A stretch of 64,000 nt of DNA from Thiothrix sp. (GCF_028714775.1 NZ_JAQTLS010000003.1:186001-250000); one strand, 5' to 3'; counted from the first letter of the stretch, positions 37,301 through 46,249 are shown. Translations and numbers: made by a program. The notes: a model not told the origin generated them from the sequence alone.

Positions 37301-37861
37301 ATCCGTACCCGGCGCTGGCAGTAAACTGGTATTAGGGGAAATGCGCTCTTTAACAAGACTCCAATGCGGGGAAACACTATCCACAGTCACATTACTGGCA
37401 GTGGATGGCAAGCTGCCATTATCTGGCGCATCGGGCGAAGTAATAACGGAAGTCGCGGTATTCGCCAGCACTGTACCGGCTGCCGTACCCAGCTTGACGC
37501 GGGTAGCCACATCAATCGTGAAGCTATCTCCTCCGTTAAACAGATCATTTTTAGTTATTTTGATCGTTGGATTAGAAGAGTCACAGGACACCGCCGTAAA
37601 CCCACTGGGGACAGAGCAGTTAAGTGCCTCAAGCCCATCCGGCAAGGTATCGTTAACCGTCAGATTACCGCAGTCCGAAGTCAAGCTAGAACAGGCCAGC
37701 TTGAAACGGTAGGTAACGGTTTCACCCGGCTTAGCGGTTGCCCCCGTCAGCAGTTCTTTGGTGAACGTTTGCGTACCTGTTGCATACGACGGCGCTGCTA
37801 TCAGTAACAACACCCCCGCACCCAGCCCAGCCACAAGAGAGGAAGCCCTTTGTTTATGCAT
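34334..37861 (-). CDS. DUF11/SdrD_B exported adhesin-like protein
   Basis: This 1175-residue protein has a signal peptide (1-27), a series of DUF11-like or related beta-sandwich domains (for example TKELLTGATAKPGETVTYRF near the start and ITKAVVNGSAF in the middle), one SdrD_B domain (YRLGNLVWKDDNGNG) and a final DUF11 domain that ends the protein at KITAKVD. No LPXTG, IPTL-CTERM, PEP-CTERM or membrane tail is seen, so how it is held at the surface is unclear. It starts 26 nt after the stop of the upstream gene, and its last 90 residues closely resemble those of the two genes upstream. Function unknown; extracellular scaffold is inferred. Confidence 0.85.
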   Translation of the reverse strand: MHKQRASSLVAGLGAGVLLLIAAPSYATGTQTFTKELLTGATAKPGETVTYRFKLACSSLTSDCGNLTVNDTLPDGLEALNCSVPSGFTAVSCDSSNPTIKITKNDLFNGGDSFTIDVATRVKLGTAAGTVLANTATSVITSPDAPDNGSLPSTASNVTVDSVSPHWSLVKERISPNTSLLPAPGTDVSYQVKFCADGAVGNVSLAGVKLTDAFPAGATVVNNGGATAGGSDLVWDLGNQDLATLYAGRDYNSQYCTVKIYTLRYPLGTFPIGTDIVNTLSATGTPEGSSEGPVGSPVTINEKIGEPTPGANLGKWSADTLSGAGGSLNWGVVANVDSSNAPVPDLIVYDALPTAPAGLVPKRVLLGYWPSPATTHAPDGSDVRATLSYATDSSDCKTATYTDLVVDAKSADTSYDLDPATKCLRWKFKDMGPDGPAVPRGWAYNPYWAQNVFVDTSGVAGPFPVQANNCMSATFTKFDGSTGEAGSSCHAPNIEDATPAIGITKAVVNGSAFAPDADVQFKLTLENPWGDSTGEVVNPVLADLLPKELEFASWDNFSVNDAAPAFPQPNLETIPDYNGTGRTLVRFTWSATPAAGAVRMDGSAGVANAGSLPINGRAEITLTAKVKAGTIPGSYTNQATVIDNSPRATCLWNSKTDVDANDVDGDANKTEQVCYGETSVPVVSAAVIAAEKWVKGEYPTLPNVDDPLTSPSVTSDKCPLNGDGYTRFPCVAQVKHGGAFDYKLVVSNKGNEALINYILYDVLPALGDTGVGQPVSGLQRGSKWHPVMTGAITAADADTKAASAVFEYSTAANPCRPEVSSSATETPADHWQSGCTDDWTAAPADFSKVTAFRIKAAFASAPYWEPLKTLTFNVPMQAPEDAPPSIVGNTRYFSPAWNSLAHRVTQQSNAQRLDTAEPRQVGIIVPTLKYRLGNLVWKDDNGNGIADAGEAGIANVDVELYDSTNAKVATTKTDANGNYLFEGLVAGKYRVVIPTPTTQAALVGLKSSGTGEEASPDANVDNNDNGVSIDPALGLVSGEVTVDATPAEPENEVLRTDGSDDDNDAWPDIASNKTVDFGFVTAPAAPKVDVSVIKTVDKTDVHHGDTVVYTLTVTNAGPDAATDAVVSDKLPTGVTYVSDDASSNGMTYDSATGVWTVGALAVSENKILKITAKVD

Positions 37862-37887
37862 CTCAACTTACCCAATTTTTATAATTT

Positions 37888-40464
37888 TTAATTTACTGTC
37901 GCCGTAATGCTTAAGACTTTCTTATCATCTTTGGCTAAAGCCCCAACAGCCCATATTCCCGTTGCCTTGTCATAAGCACCTGCGCCGTCATCACTGACAT
38001 AGGTAATGCCTGCTGGCAATACATCGGTGACATTGACAGCCGTTGCCGCATCTGGCCCTTGGTTAGTGACAGTCAGGGTATACACCACTGTGTCACCGTG
38101 TTTAGGGTTGGCGTTATCCACGGCTTTGATAATGGAAAGGTCAGATTTAGGTGGCGGCGGTTGGTAGCCAATGTCCAGCGTGTGATTATTTTCACCCGCA
38201 TTGCCTACGGTAAACGTAATTTCCGCCATTCCCGTATTATCTTTGGCATCCGAATCACGCAGGTCAGTTACGGGATTATTGTCAGTTACCGTATCCGCAT
38301 CTTGCTTAGTTAGGGTATAAGTCTTAAGCGCAGCTTGGCTGCTATCCACCTGAATGGTGCAGCTTTCGCCGGACTTCATGGATGCAGCATTGCCGCCCGT
38401 GGCATTGGAGAAGACGTATTGCCCACCGTTTGCGGTTGTCGCGGTAACATTGCCAGAAACGCACACCAGTTTCACGTCTACGCCGTCAATGCCTACCTCA
38501 TCAGCGTCTTGGATACCATTGTTATTTTTGTCCAACCACACGCGGTTGCCGACTTCGACTGGCGGTGTATCACTGAGTAGCTCAATGTCACCAAAGCCCG
38601 TGCCTTTACCCATGTAACCATCACTACCGGCATTGTTCAAGGTGTACCAATTGCTGACCTTACCATCGTTCAGGCTATACGTGATCACACCTTGGGTACT
38701 CCAGTATGGCTCGCCTGTATCACCTTGAGGATGGGGATCCATCAGCACGCCGTTTAATTCTTGCGAACCACGCAGCATAGCAATCGCCCCCGCAGCACTT
38801 TCCACCCGCCCATCACCTGCGGTGTCGTCGAAGAACTCGCCTGCCCCATTCGGCCCCGCACTACTGGCTGTATTCACCGGGCAATCAGCACTCCCTTCAA
38901 GACTAAAACCTGCCGCTGTTTTACAGGCTTTCAGCACATCCCCGTTGTCGATGCCATTGACCCAACTATTGTCCCCGGTAAATGGCAGGTGGTTGTAATT
39001 GCCTGTCTGGTGCGCAAACAAATCCATGACTTCCAGATACAAATTGCCGCGTTCATCAAAGTCGATGTCGGACAGGATGCCGTGAGGGAAATCAATCTGG
39101 CCTCCAGCACCGGGCAATTTGCTATTAGCTGCCGCTACCGTCATCCACGGCTCGAATGGCTTATCGGAATCACGCGCATAATTCAGAGGGAAATCCAGCA
39201 CTGGCGTCAAACCAGCCGCCACATTTGCTGGGTTAAACGACATAACATAAGCGTGTAAATCTTTAGCATCTTGGCTATCAACCGCATCACAGCTCAGGCC
39301 AACATAGCCCTTGCCTTCAAAAAAGCCCAGCGCCCACGGGTGCAATTGCCCACCTGTACATGAAGGTGCGCCAGTCAGTGTTGCCAATGGATATTGGTTA
39401 ACCCCTGTTCCCGGCAATAACGCCACATCCGCCGCACTGGCATCTACACTGATCAGGGCTTTCTGGTTAGCGTTCACCAACCACAAGGTGTTAGTACCCG
39501 GCTGCACATCAATGTCACCAAAACCCACTGTACCGACTTTGTAGAAAGCATCCATGTCGATGCTAGGATCACCAATGGAATCCGGTAATACGTAATCAGC
39601 CGCATTGCCCGTATTGCCTGCTTGCGAAGCACATGTCGCGTCACGGCAAACCGACCCCAAATCAATGGCAGCACCGCCATTCGCAGGCGTCACCCCTTGC
39701 AGGTTAAACTTGCCCACCAACTTGCCCGGTGCTGTCGTTTCATCAAAGGCATACACATAACCCAAACCGTCACGCACACCTACATGCCGCTTGAGGAATG
39801 CCGATGCAAACACCCGTTTTTTGTTTGCTTGCCAACCAATCCCCCACAAGCTGCCGACATCATTGACTGACGCCTCTGCATCTGGGATTGGCCCCGTACC
39901 TTGTGTGCCCGGATAGTTCTTAAACTCTTTGTTCAAGCCTTGACTGGAGCGCAGGAATGAAAATACCCCACCATCGGCTAAACCAATCCCTGTACCGTTG
40001 CGGTAGCCGGGAATCACCATACGTGGATCAGGTTGGGAATAATCTTCCGGGCGTTGGAAGCCCATATTGGTATCGCAAGCCGTTGCATCGACAAAACGCA
40101 CGGAGGATTTCGATTGGCTCCCCACAGCACCGCTTTGCAAGCCTGTGGTCGGTGCAAACTCAACCCGCAGCGGAAAGGCCGGGGCAGCAACTGACCAGTC
40201 GCCATTGGCATCGGTAGTAACACTTTGTTCCTTGCCCGTACTGTCAGTCACTTTGACCGTAATACCTGTCAGCCCCGGCTCATTGGCTTCACGTTGCCCG
40301 TAAATGTTAGCTGCTGCGCCACCCGGCGCGACAGGCAATTCGAGGTACGCGGCTCCACCCACATCGCCCGCGTTACAAGCTGCGTGGGAGATGACCGGAA
40401 ACAATGAAAAAGCTAATGGGAAGACCAGTTTAAGACAATGCCACAGAGGTGTTTTTTTATACAT
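37888..40464 (-). CDS. Beta-propeller / SdrD_B / DUF11 exported protein A
   Basis: An 858-residue protein with a signal peptide (1-28, ending SHA), a carboxypeptidase-regulatory-like N-terminal domain (TGITVKVTDSTGKEQ, DANGDWSV), a 400-residue region that reads like a beta-propeller (KRVFASAFLKRHVGV, GYVYAFD, NTLWLVN), one SdrD_B domain (VGNRVWLDKNNNGIQDADE) and a terminal DUF11 domain ending at SITATVN. It is a paralogue of the next gene upstream, with the same domain order and shared motifs such as SAF(L/M)KRH. No known enzymatic signature is visible. The arrangement implies a secreted or surface complex. Confidence 0.85.
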   Translation of the reverse strand: MYKKTPLWHCLKLVFPLAFSLFPVISHAACNAGDVGGAAYLELPVAPGGAAANIYGQREANEPGLTGITVKVTDSTGKEQSVTTDANGDWSVAAPAFPLRVEFAPTTGLQSGAVGSQSKSSVRFVDATACDTNMGFQRPEDYSQPDPRMVIPGYRNGTGIGLADGGVFSFLRSSQGLNKEFKNYPGTQGTGPIPDAEASVNDVGSLWGIGWQANKKRVFASAFLKRHVGVRDGLGYVYAFDETTAPGKLVGKFNLQGVTPANGGAAIDLGSVCRDATCASQAGNTGNAADYVLPDSIGDPSIDMDAFYKVGTVGFGDIDVQPGTNTLWLVNANQKALISVDASAADVALLPGTGVNQYPLATLTGAPSCTGGQLHPWALGFFEGKGYVGLSCDAVDSQDAKDLHAYVMSFNPANVAAGLTPVLDFPLNYARDSDKPFEPWMTVAAANSKLPGAGGQIDFPHGILSDIDFDERGNLYLEVMDLFAHQTGNYNHLPFTGDNSWVNGIDNGDVLKACKTAAGFSLEGSADCPVNTASSAGPNGAGEFFDDTAGDGRVESAAGAIAMLRGSQELNGVLMDPHPQGDTGEPYWSTQGVITYSLNDGKVSNWYTLNNAGSDGYMGKGTGFGDIELLSDTPPVEVGNRVWLDKNNNGIQDADEVGIDGVDVKLVCVSGNVTATTANGGQYVFSNATGGNAASMKSGESCTIQVDSSQAALKTYTLTKQDADTVTDNNPVTDLRDSDAKDNTGMAEITFTVGNAGENNHTLDIGYQPPPPKSDLSIIKAVDNANPKHGDTVVYTLTVTNQGPDAATAVNVTDVLPAGITYVSDDGAGAYDKATGIWAVGALAKDDKKVLSITATVN

Positions 40465-40511
40465 TTTCCCGAATCCATTATTATTTTATTTGAGAACTGG
40501 TAATTTGTTGC

Positions 40512-43043
40512 TCAATTGACCTTCGCAGTAATTTTTAAGGTCTTGCTGGCATCTTTCGCCATATCACCCGCCGTCCAAATACCCGTGGCGGAATCGTAAC
40601 TGCCCGCACCATCATCACTGACGTAAGTGATACCGGCTGGCAATACATCGGTCACTTTTGCTGCGGGCGCAGTATCTGGCCCTGCATTAGTGACAACAAG
40701 GGTATACACCACCGTGTCGCCATGGTTGGGGTTGGCATTGTCCACTGTTTTGTTGATGCTTAAGTCAAACGCTGGCAGATAACCAAAATCCAAGGAATGG
40801 TTGTTCTCGCCGGGATTGCCCACCGTAAAGGCGACTTCTGCCGTCGTACCATTCGGCTTGGCATCTGAGTCGTGGATGTCAGTCTGGATAGCATTGTCTG
40901 TTTGCCCGCCTGCATCGGTTGGACTCATACTGCGGTTGGCAATCGCGGTTTGTTTATTATCAACGCTCAAGGTGCAGCTTTCCCCGGCATCCATGAAGGT
41001 TGCATTTCCGCCCGCAACATTGGTGAAATAATACTGACCGCCATTGGCTGTTTGGATTGTCTTTTCATCCGTGCCACATTTCAGGGTGACATCCACACCG
41101 TCAAGACCCGCTTCATTGCCATCTTGAATGCCGTCTTTATTCACATCCAACCAGACGCGGTTGCCAATTTCGATGGATGGGACGATTTCAACCGTTTCCA
41201 AATCCCCCAATCCAGCAGCCTTACCAAAGTTGGCAGGGCCAGGGTTTGTACCGCCCGCACTGTAGAAAACTTCATAGCCAGTATCGCCGTGTACCCGCGA
41301 ACCGTCTTTGTTGTTGTACAGATGCACACCTGCCGACCAAATATCTACCGGATCCATAAAGGTTGACATCACTTGGTCGCTGGCAGCGGTATGGTGTACC
41401 GCCAATGCGCCTTGGGAGCTTTCCGCGTGTTTAAGGTTATCGTTATAAAACTCAGGCGTGGTTTGGATATTGTACTTACAGGCTTTTACCGACGTATCAC
41501 GGGCGGCACGCAAGGTTTCCCCGGTAGTGGCAATGCTGATAAAGCTAGTACCCGACAAATTATAGTTATTGTGACCAAGGCGATGACCGCGCACGTCCAT
41601 GACACCAATGATGAAGTTGCCACCGTTGTCAAACTCAATATCGGACACTAATGGCTCACCGCGTTCCCAATCCCCAGTCCATGCGGTCGAAGACCACGGA
41701 TGCCACGGCACGGTTCCCCACGGATCAACCCCACCCACTTCACGGTAGTCGAAGGGGAAACTCACCAACGGTGTGCTGTTCCACGTTTGGGCTTTCAAAT
41801 CAAATTCAAAAATATCCCCGGTCATGTCCGCCGTTGCACCTGTTACCGCCCCAGAAGCATCTTCACCGGAACACGTTACCCCAACATACGCCTTACCACG
41901 GGCTATTTTCAGACCAAACGGACGGGCTTCGCCGCCTTTAGCCGAACAAGCATTGGGGACAGCAAACCCTTTGGCTTTTGCCGCTGTAGGAGCAACAGGT
42001 TTAGCGGGGTCAGTCAAATCCAACTCGTATAACTTGCGGTCATACAGGTTCACGACATAGAGGTAACGCCCATCCTCGGAAATGTCCATGTCACCCAAAG
42101 ACACTTTGCCCACTTGGGAATACGCCACCGGGTCAGCGTTCGGGCTGCCCTTCGAGGAAGGCAAACCCCGTTCCGTATTCGTACCGATCACTGCATTGTA
42201 TTGGACAGTTAGGCTATCAGGGCTAACAACCGCGCTATATGCACCAGACTCATCGCTAGTAGCTACCCCGATGGCACCCAAATCCACAAAGCTCACGTTA
42301 GCGGCAGTGTCAAACGGTGGTTCGGCGTTTAGCATGTAAATGCCGCCGCCGCCCAACGGCCCCATACCGGAATGCCGTTTCATAAAGGCCGAAACGAACA
42401 CTTTCTTAGCCTGACGCGAGTAAGCCGTACCGTAAACGGAACCCACTTGCTTTTGGATAGCAGCCACATCATACGCAGGCGCTGCACCTCCCCCACGCTC
42501 AGAGTTTGCCGCAACCCCAGAATCTTGGTAATGGAAGCTCATAACTGCTGGAAAATCAGCAACATCACCACCCGCCAGCGGGTCGCCATTCGCCATCCGG
42601 GTCAAAAATACCCGTGGGTTATCATCGGTGGAAAAATCGGCAGGGTAGTTGAAAATAAAGTTATGCACTTCCCCATCCGCACTCGCAAACTGCGTGGACG
42701 TGCCATACTTATCGCCATTGGTCGCGGGGAAATCTAAAGTTGGGTCTAACCCACAGGTATCGGTTGGGAATGAAAACTCCACACGTACTGGGTAAGCTGG
42801 TGGTTTTAAGGTGTATTGACCAGAAGCATCGGTCACGGCACTGGCTGTTTCAACCGGATTGCCCGCTTGGAACGCCTTGACGATGATCCCCGCACGCCCC
42901 ACTTCCCCAGCTTGCTGGACACCATCACCGTTGAAATCGCTGAAAGCAGTGCCGGTCATATCCGCATAAGCAGCCACTGAAGACAATAGCAAGATGCTTA
43001 CACCAGCCCTACCCCATGCCCATGAAGATTTCTTTTTATACAT
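40512..43043 (-). CDS. Beta-propeller / SdrD_B / DUF11 exported protein B
   Basis: An 843-residue paralogue of protein A. It starts at ATG 43043, giving MYKKKSSWAWG, which matches the MYKK start of protein A; the in-frame codons back to 43106 are rejected. It has a signal peptide, an N-terminal SdrD_B-like domain (MTGTAFSDFNGDGVQQAGE), a propeller-like middle with VFVSAFMKRHSGMG and GRYLYVVNLYDRKLYELD, an SdrD_B domain (IGNRVWLDVNKDGIQDGNE) and a final DUF11 domain ending at KITAKVN. It is separated from gene A by 47 nt. It appears to be the first large gene of the surface set. Confidence 0.85.
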   Translation of the reverse strand: MYKKKSSWAWGRAGVSILLLSSVAAYADMTGTAFSDFNGDGVQQAGEVGRAGIIVKAFQAGNPVETASAVTDASGQYTLKPPAYPVRVEFSFPTDTCGLDPTLDFPATNGDKYGTSTQFASADGEVHNFIFNYPADFSTDDNPRVFLTRMANGDPLAGGDVADFPAVMSFHYQDSGVAANSERGGGAAPAYDVAAIQKQVGSVYGTAYSRQAKKVFVSAFMKRHSGMGPLGGGGIYMLNAEPPFDTAANVSFVDLGAIGVATSDESGAYSAVVSPDSLTVQYNAVIGTNTERGLPSSKGSPNADPVAYSQVGKVSLGDMDISEDGRYLYVVNLYDRKLYELDLTDPAKPVAPTAAKAKGFAVPNACSAKGGEARPFGLKIARGKAYVGVTCSGEDASGAVTGATADMTGDIFEFDLKAQTWNSTPLVSFPFDYREVGGVDPWGTVPWHPWSSTAWTGDWERGEPLVSDIEFDNGGNFIIGVMDVRGHRLGHNNYNLSGTSFISIATTGETLRAARDTSVKACKYNIQTTPEFYNDNLKHAESSQGALAVHHTAASDQVMSTFMDPVDIWSAGVHLYNNKDGSRVHGDTGYEVFYSAGGTNPGPANFGKAAGLGDLETVEIVPSIEIGNRVWLDVNKDGIQDGNEAGLDGVDVTLKCGTDEKTIQTANGGQYYFTNVAGGNATFMDAGESCTLSVDNKQTAIANRSMSPTDAGGQTDNAIQTDIHDSDAKPNGTTAEVAFTVGNPGENNHSLDFGYLPAFDLSINKTVDNANPNHGDTVVYTLVVTNAGPDTAPAAKVTDVLPAGITYVSDDGAGSYDSATGIWTAGDMAKDASKTLKITAKVN

Positions 43044-43169
43044 TTTTGCCGCGCCCATTATTATCGTTGTTGGGATGGTCGAATATTTACGGTCGATAAA
43101 TATCACTAATCGTCAAAAGCATACCACTGATCGACTGGAGGGCAAACCAGAAACCGAAGAGCGGTCGTT
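43044..43169. other. Leader region of the surface-protein set
   Basis: The 126-nt gap before propeller gene B contains a 7-bp inverted repeat ATATTTA-N7-TAAATAT at 43083-43103. It is a candidate operator or transcript structure; a promoter for the downstream surface genes probably lies here but no clear hexamers are claimed. Confidence 0.4.
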
Positions 43170-44096
43170 TTATTCACCAGCCTCCGGCGTCGCCCCCGCG
43201 AACTGCCAGCTATCTTGCACTGCCTGATAAACGAACCGATACATGCGTTTGTGCGGGTTATTTTCCGCCATCAGCCGGAAGCCGAACTCCGCCTCCTTCA
43301 CTTGCATCAGGAACTGCCCCTGCTGATCCTGCCCGAAACTGAACTTACGCACACTCGTGCTATTGCCATCCGGCAAACTTGCCAGCGCGAACTCGTGGCG
43401 CAAGTCGTCTGTAAAATCCCCCTTCGCATCCAAAGCTACTGAGTACACATCCGACGAACGTGCCGCCCCGAAATACAGGCGCTTCTGGGTTGCCCCATTG
43501 AATACCCCGACCCCCAAGGCATCGGTATTATCCAACTGGTTCACCACCGTTTTCGTTGCCATATCAATGCGGTAAATCCGCCCCAATACCTGCCGCGCCC
43601 CCGACCCCGCCAACGAACTGGCGTACAAGCTATGGGTATCGCAATCGTAAAACAGCCCCATCACCCCGAATGGGTTAGACGATGACGCTGGTGCTGCCGC
43701 AGGCAATTCCAACCACTGCGCCATTTCCCCGGTTTTGGCATCAATCCGGTAAATGCGGTTTTGCAGTGCGGGCGGATTTTCCGCAAGGCTGACTTCCGGC
43801 GTTGGTGCAACGTAAATATTCCCTTCCCGGTCACGCGCAAACGCCCCCACATGCCCCGCATCATCCCACGTCGGATGCTGCCAAGCCTGCCCCGATTCCG
43901 GTTGCAGTAAGCGCAATCCGACATACCCCTGCTGCTGGGTATCAATCGCCACCCGCGAACCCAAGCCGGTTTTGGCAATGAACGCAGGCATCGCCCGGCA
44001 AGCATCCGCCACACCCGGCTTAAAATTACCCACATCCGGTTTGCCGCAGCCTGCCAGCAGCACCATCAAACCCAGCACAACATAGCGTTTTTGCAT
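43170..44096 (-). CDS. Lipoprotein with propeller-like repeats
   Basis: A 308-residue lipoprotein with lipobox VLLAGC at residues 12-17. The body has repeated strand patterns typical of a beta-propeller (GNIYVAPTPEVS, NRIYRIDAKTGEM, GRIYRIDMATKTVV, KRLYFGAARSSDVYSV). No specific family is recognised. It begins 1 nt after the stop of the upstream lipoprotein, so the two are co-translated, and it precedes the two propeller/DUF11 proteins; it may anchor or assist their export. Confidence 0.75.
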   Translation of the reverse strand: MQKRYVVLGLMVLLAGCGKPDVGNFKPGVADACRAMPAFIAKTGLGSRVAIDTQQQGYVGLRLLQPESGQAWQHPTWDDAGHVGAFARDREGNIYVAPTPEVSLAENPPALQNRIYRIDAKTGEMAQWLELPAAAPASSSNPFGVMGLFYDCDTHSLYASSLAGSGARQVLGRIYRIDMATKTVVNQLDNTDALGVGVFNGATQKRLYFGAARSSDVYSVALDAKGDFTDDLRHEFALASLPDGNSTSVRKFSFGQDQQGQFLMQVKEAEFGFRLMAENNPHKRMYRFVYQAVQDSWQFAGATPEAGE

Positions 44097-44097
44097 A

Positions 44098-45876
44098 TCA
44101 TTTCACCGGCACAAACATAGGCCCCGACCAGCAAGGCCAGACCTCGATATTCTGCACGCCATCCTTGACCCGCGTATCTGCCCAGCAATATTCACTACCC
44201 GGATTACCGTCATTTTTCATTTGCGGCACATACCACAGTACCAGATTCTTATCCTGCAACGGCTCCGCTGGCTCGATGAAGTGTTCCGGCCCCTGCTTGT
44301 AATCTTTGTTGCAGCACGAACCCAGCGTCACCGTATCCTGCTCACCCTCTTCCGGCTTGTAGGCACTGAAATAGGTAAACGCATGGTCGCCGCGCCCACC
44401 ATCGCCAAACTGGGCATTACCCGGCTCGACGTAGAAACCTTTGCCATCTTTGCCCGTTACCCGGTATTGGTAGCCTTCAGGGGTAACTTTGGCATCATCT
44501 TGCAAACGCCATTGCTCTTTATCCCACGCCGTCCAATCCGTGCCATTCCATTCCGCCACCGTTTCGGCGCTGCCCGCCCCCGCTGCATCCAAATCAATCC
44601 GTGCCACCGGGCGATACATCCCATCCGTCCCACAACCGCGCCCGAAATCAGCCTGCGCCACCCGGAAACGCCCATCCTTGTAAAATTCAAAGCGCTGCAC
44701 ATAACGGTAATTGCACGGCGTAGGCCAGGGCGGTTGGCGGAAATCCTGCACCACCGCAAACCCCACTTCCTGCCCATCTTTCATAATCGGCTCGGTTTTT
44801 GGCCCGTTGTAAGCAATCACCACCGCCGCGCTGAACAGCGGGCAACCAATCGCATCGCTATACCCAAAGCCTTCCCGCGTCGAATAGCTCACATGCCAAT
44901 CCAGCACTTTGGCGCTTTTCATCACCTGCTTGCCATTGAATTGCACATTGGAAAGCTGCAAACCATCCGACCCCGTGATCACATAATCCATCTTCCAGCC
45001 GTCCTGCGACAGGCTGTTCACCTTTTCACAGAAGTTGCGGAAGGTACTTTCATTTTCCAAACTGCGTTCTGTCACCACGGTTTTGGGGCCGCTTGAACCC
45101 AAATCCGTCCAGCGCGTCCCCACCAGCTTGCCGTCGGTCAAATCCACAATCGCCCACAAGGCATCGTTTTCAAACACATAGGTTGGAGCAACACACAGGT
45201 GGTGCGAACGTTCGCACATCGAATCCTGCAAGGCAGTCTTGAACTCTTTCTTATCCGGCTGACGGTTCCTGTCCTGCAAAATGGCTTGCACTTCCGGTGC
45301 TGCCCCGGCAATTGCCGACGCCAATTCCACCAAACGCGGCGGCAAATCGGGCTGTGCGTAATTCTGACGGCTAACACCCAGCACTTGCTGCTGCGCCACA
45401 TCCACAAACGCCAGCGTGGAAGCATTATGGAAATGGCTATACATCTCCACCCTCCAGCATTCGGCCTGCGCACACGGCCCTGCTGAACCGTTGAAATCCG
45501 CCGGTAACGCCTTGCGTACCGTCATGATTTCATTACGTAACGGTTCGTGGGTCTTTTCATCGCGGGTAAATTTGAGGAAATCGGGGTTGGCGACTGCCAG
45601 TTTCTGTGCCAATTGGGCTTTGGCATTGGGCAATTCCTGCGCCGTCAACTGCAATACCGGCGGGTCAGCCTGCAACGCCTGTTGCACGCGCTGCCAGTAA
45701 TCTGCCAATGGCGGGATTTTGGAATTCAGTTGCTCGCGCGGCACGGCTTGCGCCAAGGCGCTGGTGTCAGCGAACTTATCAACCGCAGGCAACATCACAC
45801 TTTTCGGTTTCTCATCCCCACAGCCCCCAAGCCACAGGGATAAAAGGCATAGGATAATGCCTGCATGGAATTTCAT
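44098..45876 (-). CDS. Large hypothetical lipoprotein
   Basis: A 592-residue lipoprotein precursor with lipobox WLGGC ending at Cys19. I do not recognise a domain. The sequence is rich in Trp and paired Cys (GPCAQAECWR, CERSHHLC, GSCCNKDYK, EYCWAD), suggesting several disulfides in an extracytoplasmic protein. It begins 28 nt after hinT and is followed at once by the 308-residue lipoprotein, so it could share a transcript with the dnaX-ybaB-recR-hinT block. Confidence 0.75.
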   Translation of the reverse strand: MKFHAGIILCLLSLWLGGCGDEKPKSVMLPAVDKFADTSALAQAVPREQLNSKIPPLADYWQRVQQALQADPPVLQLTAQELPNAKAQLAQKLAVANPDFLKFTRDEKTHEPLRNEIMTVRKALPADFNGSAGPCAQAECWRVEMYSHFHNASTLAFVDVAQQQVLGVSRQNYAQPDLPPRLVELASAIAGAAPEVQAILQDRNRQPDKKEFKTALQDSMCERSHHLCVAPTYVFENDALWAIVDLTDGKLVGTRWTDLGSSGPKTVVTERSLENESTFRNFCEKVNSLSQDGWKMDYVITGSDGLQLSNVQFNGKQVMKSAKVLDWHVSYSTREGFGYSDAIGCPLFSAAVVIAYNGPKTEPIMKDGQEVGFAVVQDFRQPPWPTPCNYRYVQRFEFYKDGRFRVAQADFGRGCGTDGMYRPVARIDLDAAGAGSAETVAEWNGTDWTAWDKEQWRLQDDAKVTPEGYQYRVTGKDGKGFYVEPGNAQFGDGGRGDHAFTYFSAYKPEEGEQDTVTLGSCCNKDYKQGPEHFIEPAEPLQDKNLVLWYVPQMKNDGNPGSEYCWADTRVKDGVQNIEVWPCWSGPMFVPVK

Positions 45877-45904
45877 GGTTTAGCCCTTATCGAGAGAGAA
45901 GCGT

Positions 45905-46249
45905 TTAGCCCGGTGGCCAGCTCAAATGCCGTCCTGCCAGCAAATGCAAATGAATGTGGAACACACTTTGCCCCGCATCTTCCCCGCAATTCATCACCAC
46001 GCGGTAGCCCTCATCCGCATACCCGGCATCACCGGCAATCTTTTGGGCTGCCAAATACAACTTGCCGACCAATTCCGCATCGGCTGGTTGCAGGTCATTA
46101 ATGGTGGCAATGTGCTTACGCGGGATAATCAGCACATGCAAGGGCGCTTGTGGATTAATGTCGTAAAACGCGATGACTGACTCATCTTGGTAGGCCAACT
46201 TCGCTGGGATTTCACCTGCCACGATACGGCAGAACAGGCAGTTGCTCAT
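45905..46249 (-). CDS. hinT: HIT-family purine nucleoside phosphoramidase
   Basis: The 114-residue protein has the histidine triad HIHLHLL near the C terminus and the N-terminal CLFCRIVAGEIPAK zinc-type segment of HinT proteins, which hydrolyse nucleoside phosphoramidates. Its start shares one base with the recR stop (TAATG). Confidence 0.93.
   Translation of the reverse strand: MSNCLFCRIVAGEIPAKLAYQDESVIAFYDINPQAPLHVLIIPRKHIATINDLQPADAELVGKLYLAAQKIAGDAGYADEGYRVVMNCGEDAGQSVFHIHLHLLAGRHLSWPPG

Noticed and set aside
37888-43043. Early ends of the DUF11 proteins considered as truncations or frameshifts
   Set aside because: Three neighbouring proteins stop at the same point of a complete domain and there is no continuing frame; the ends appear natural.
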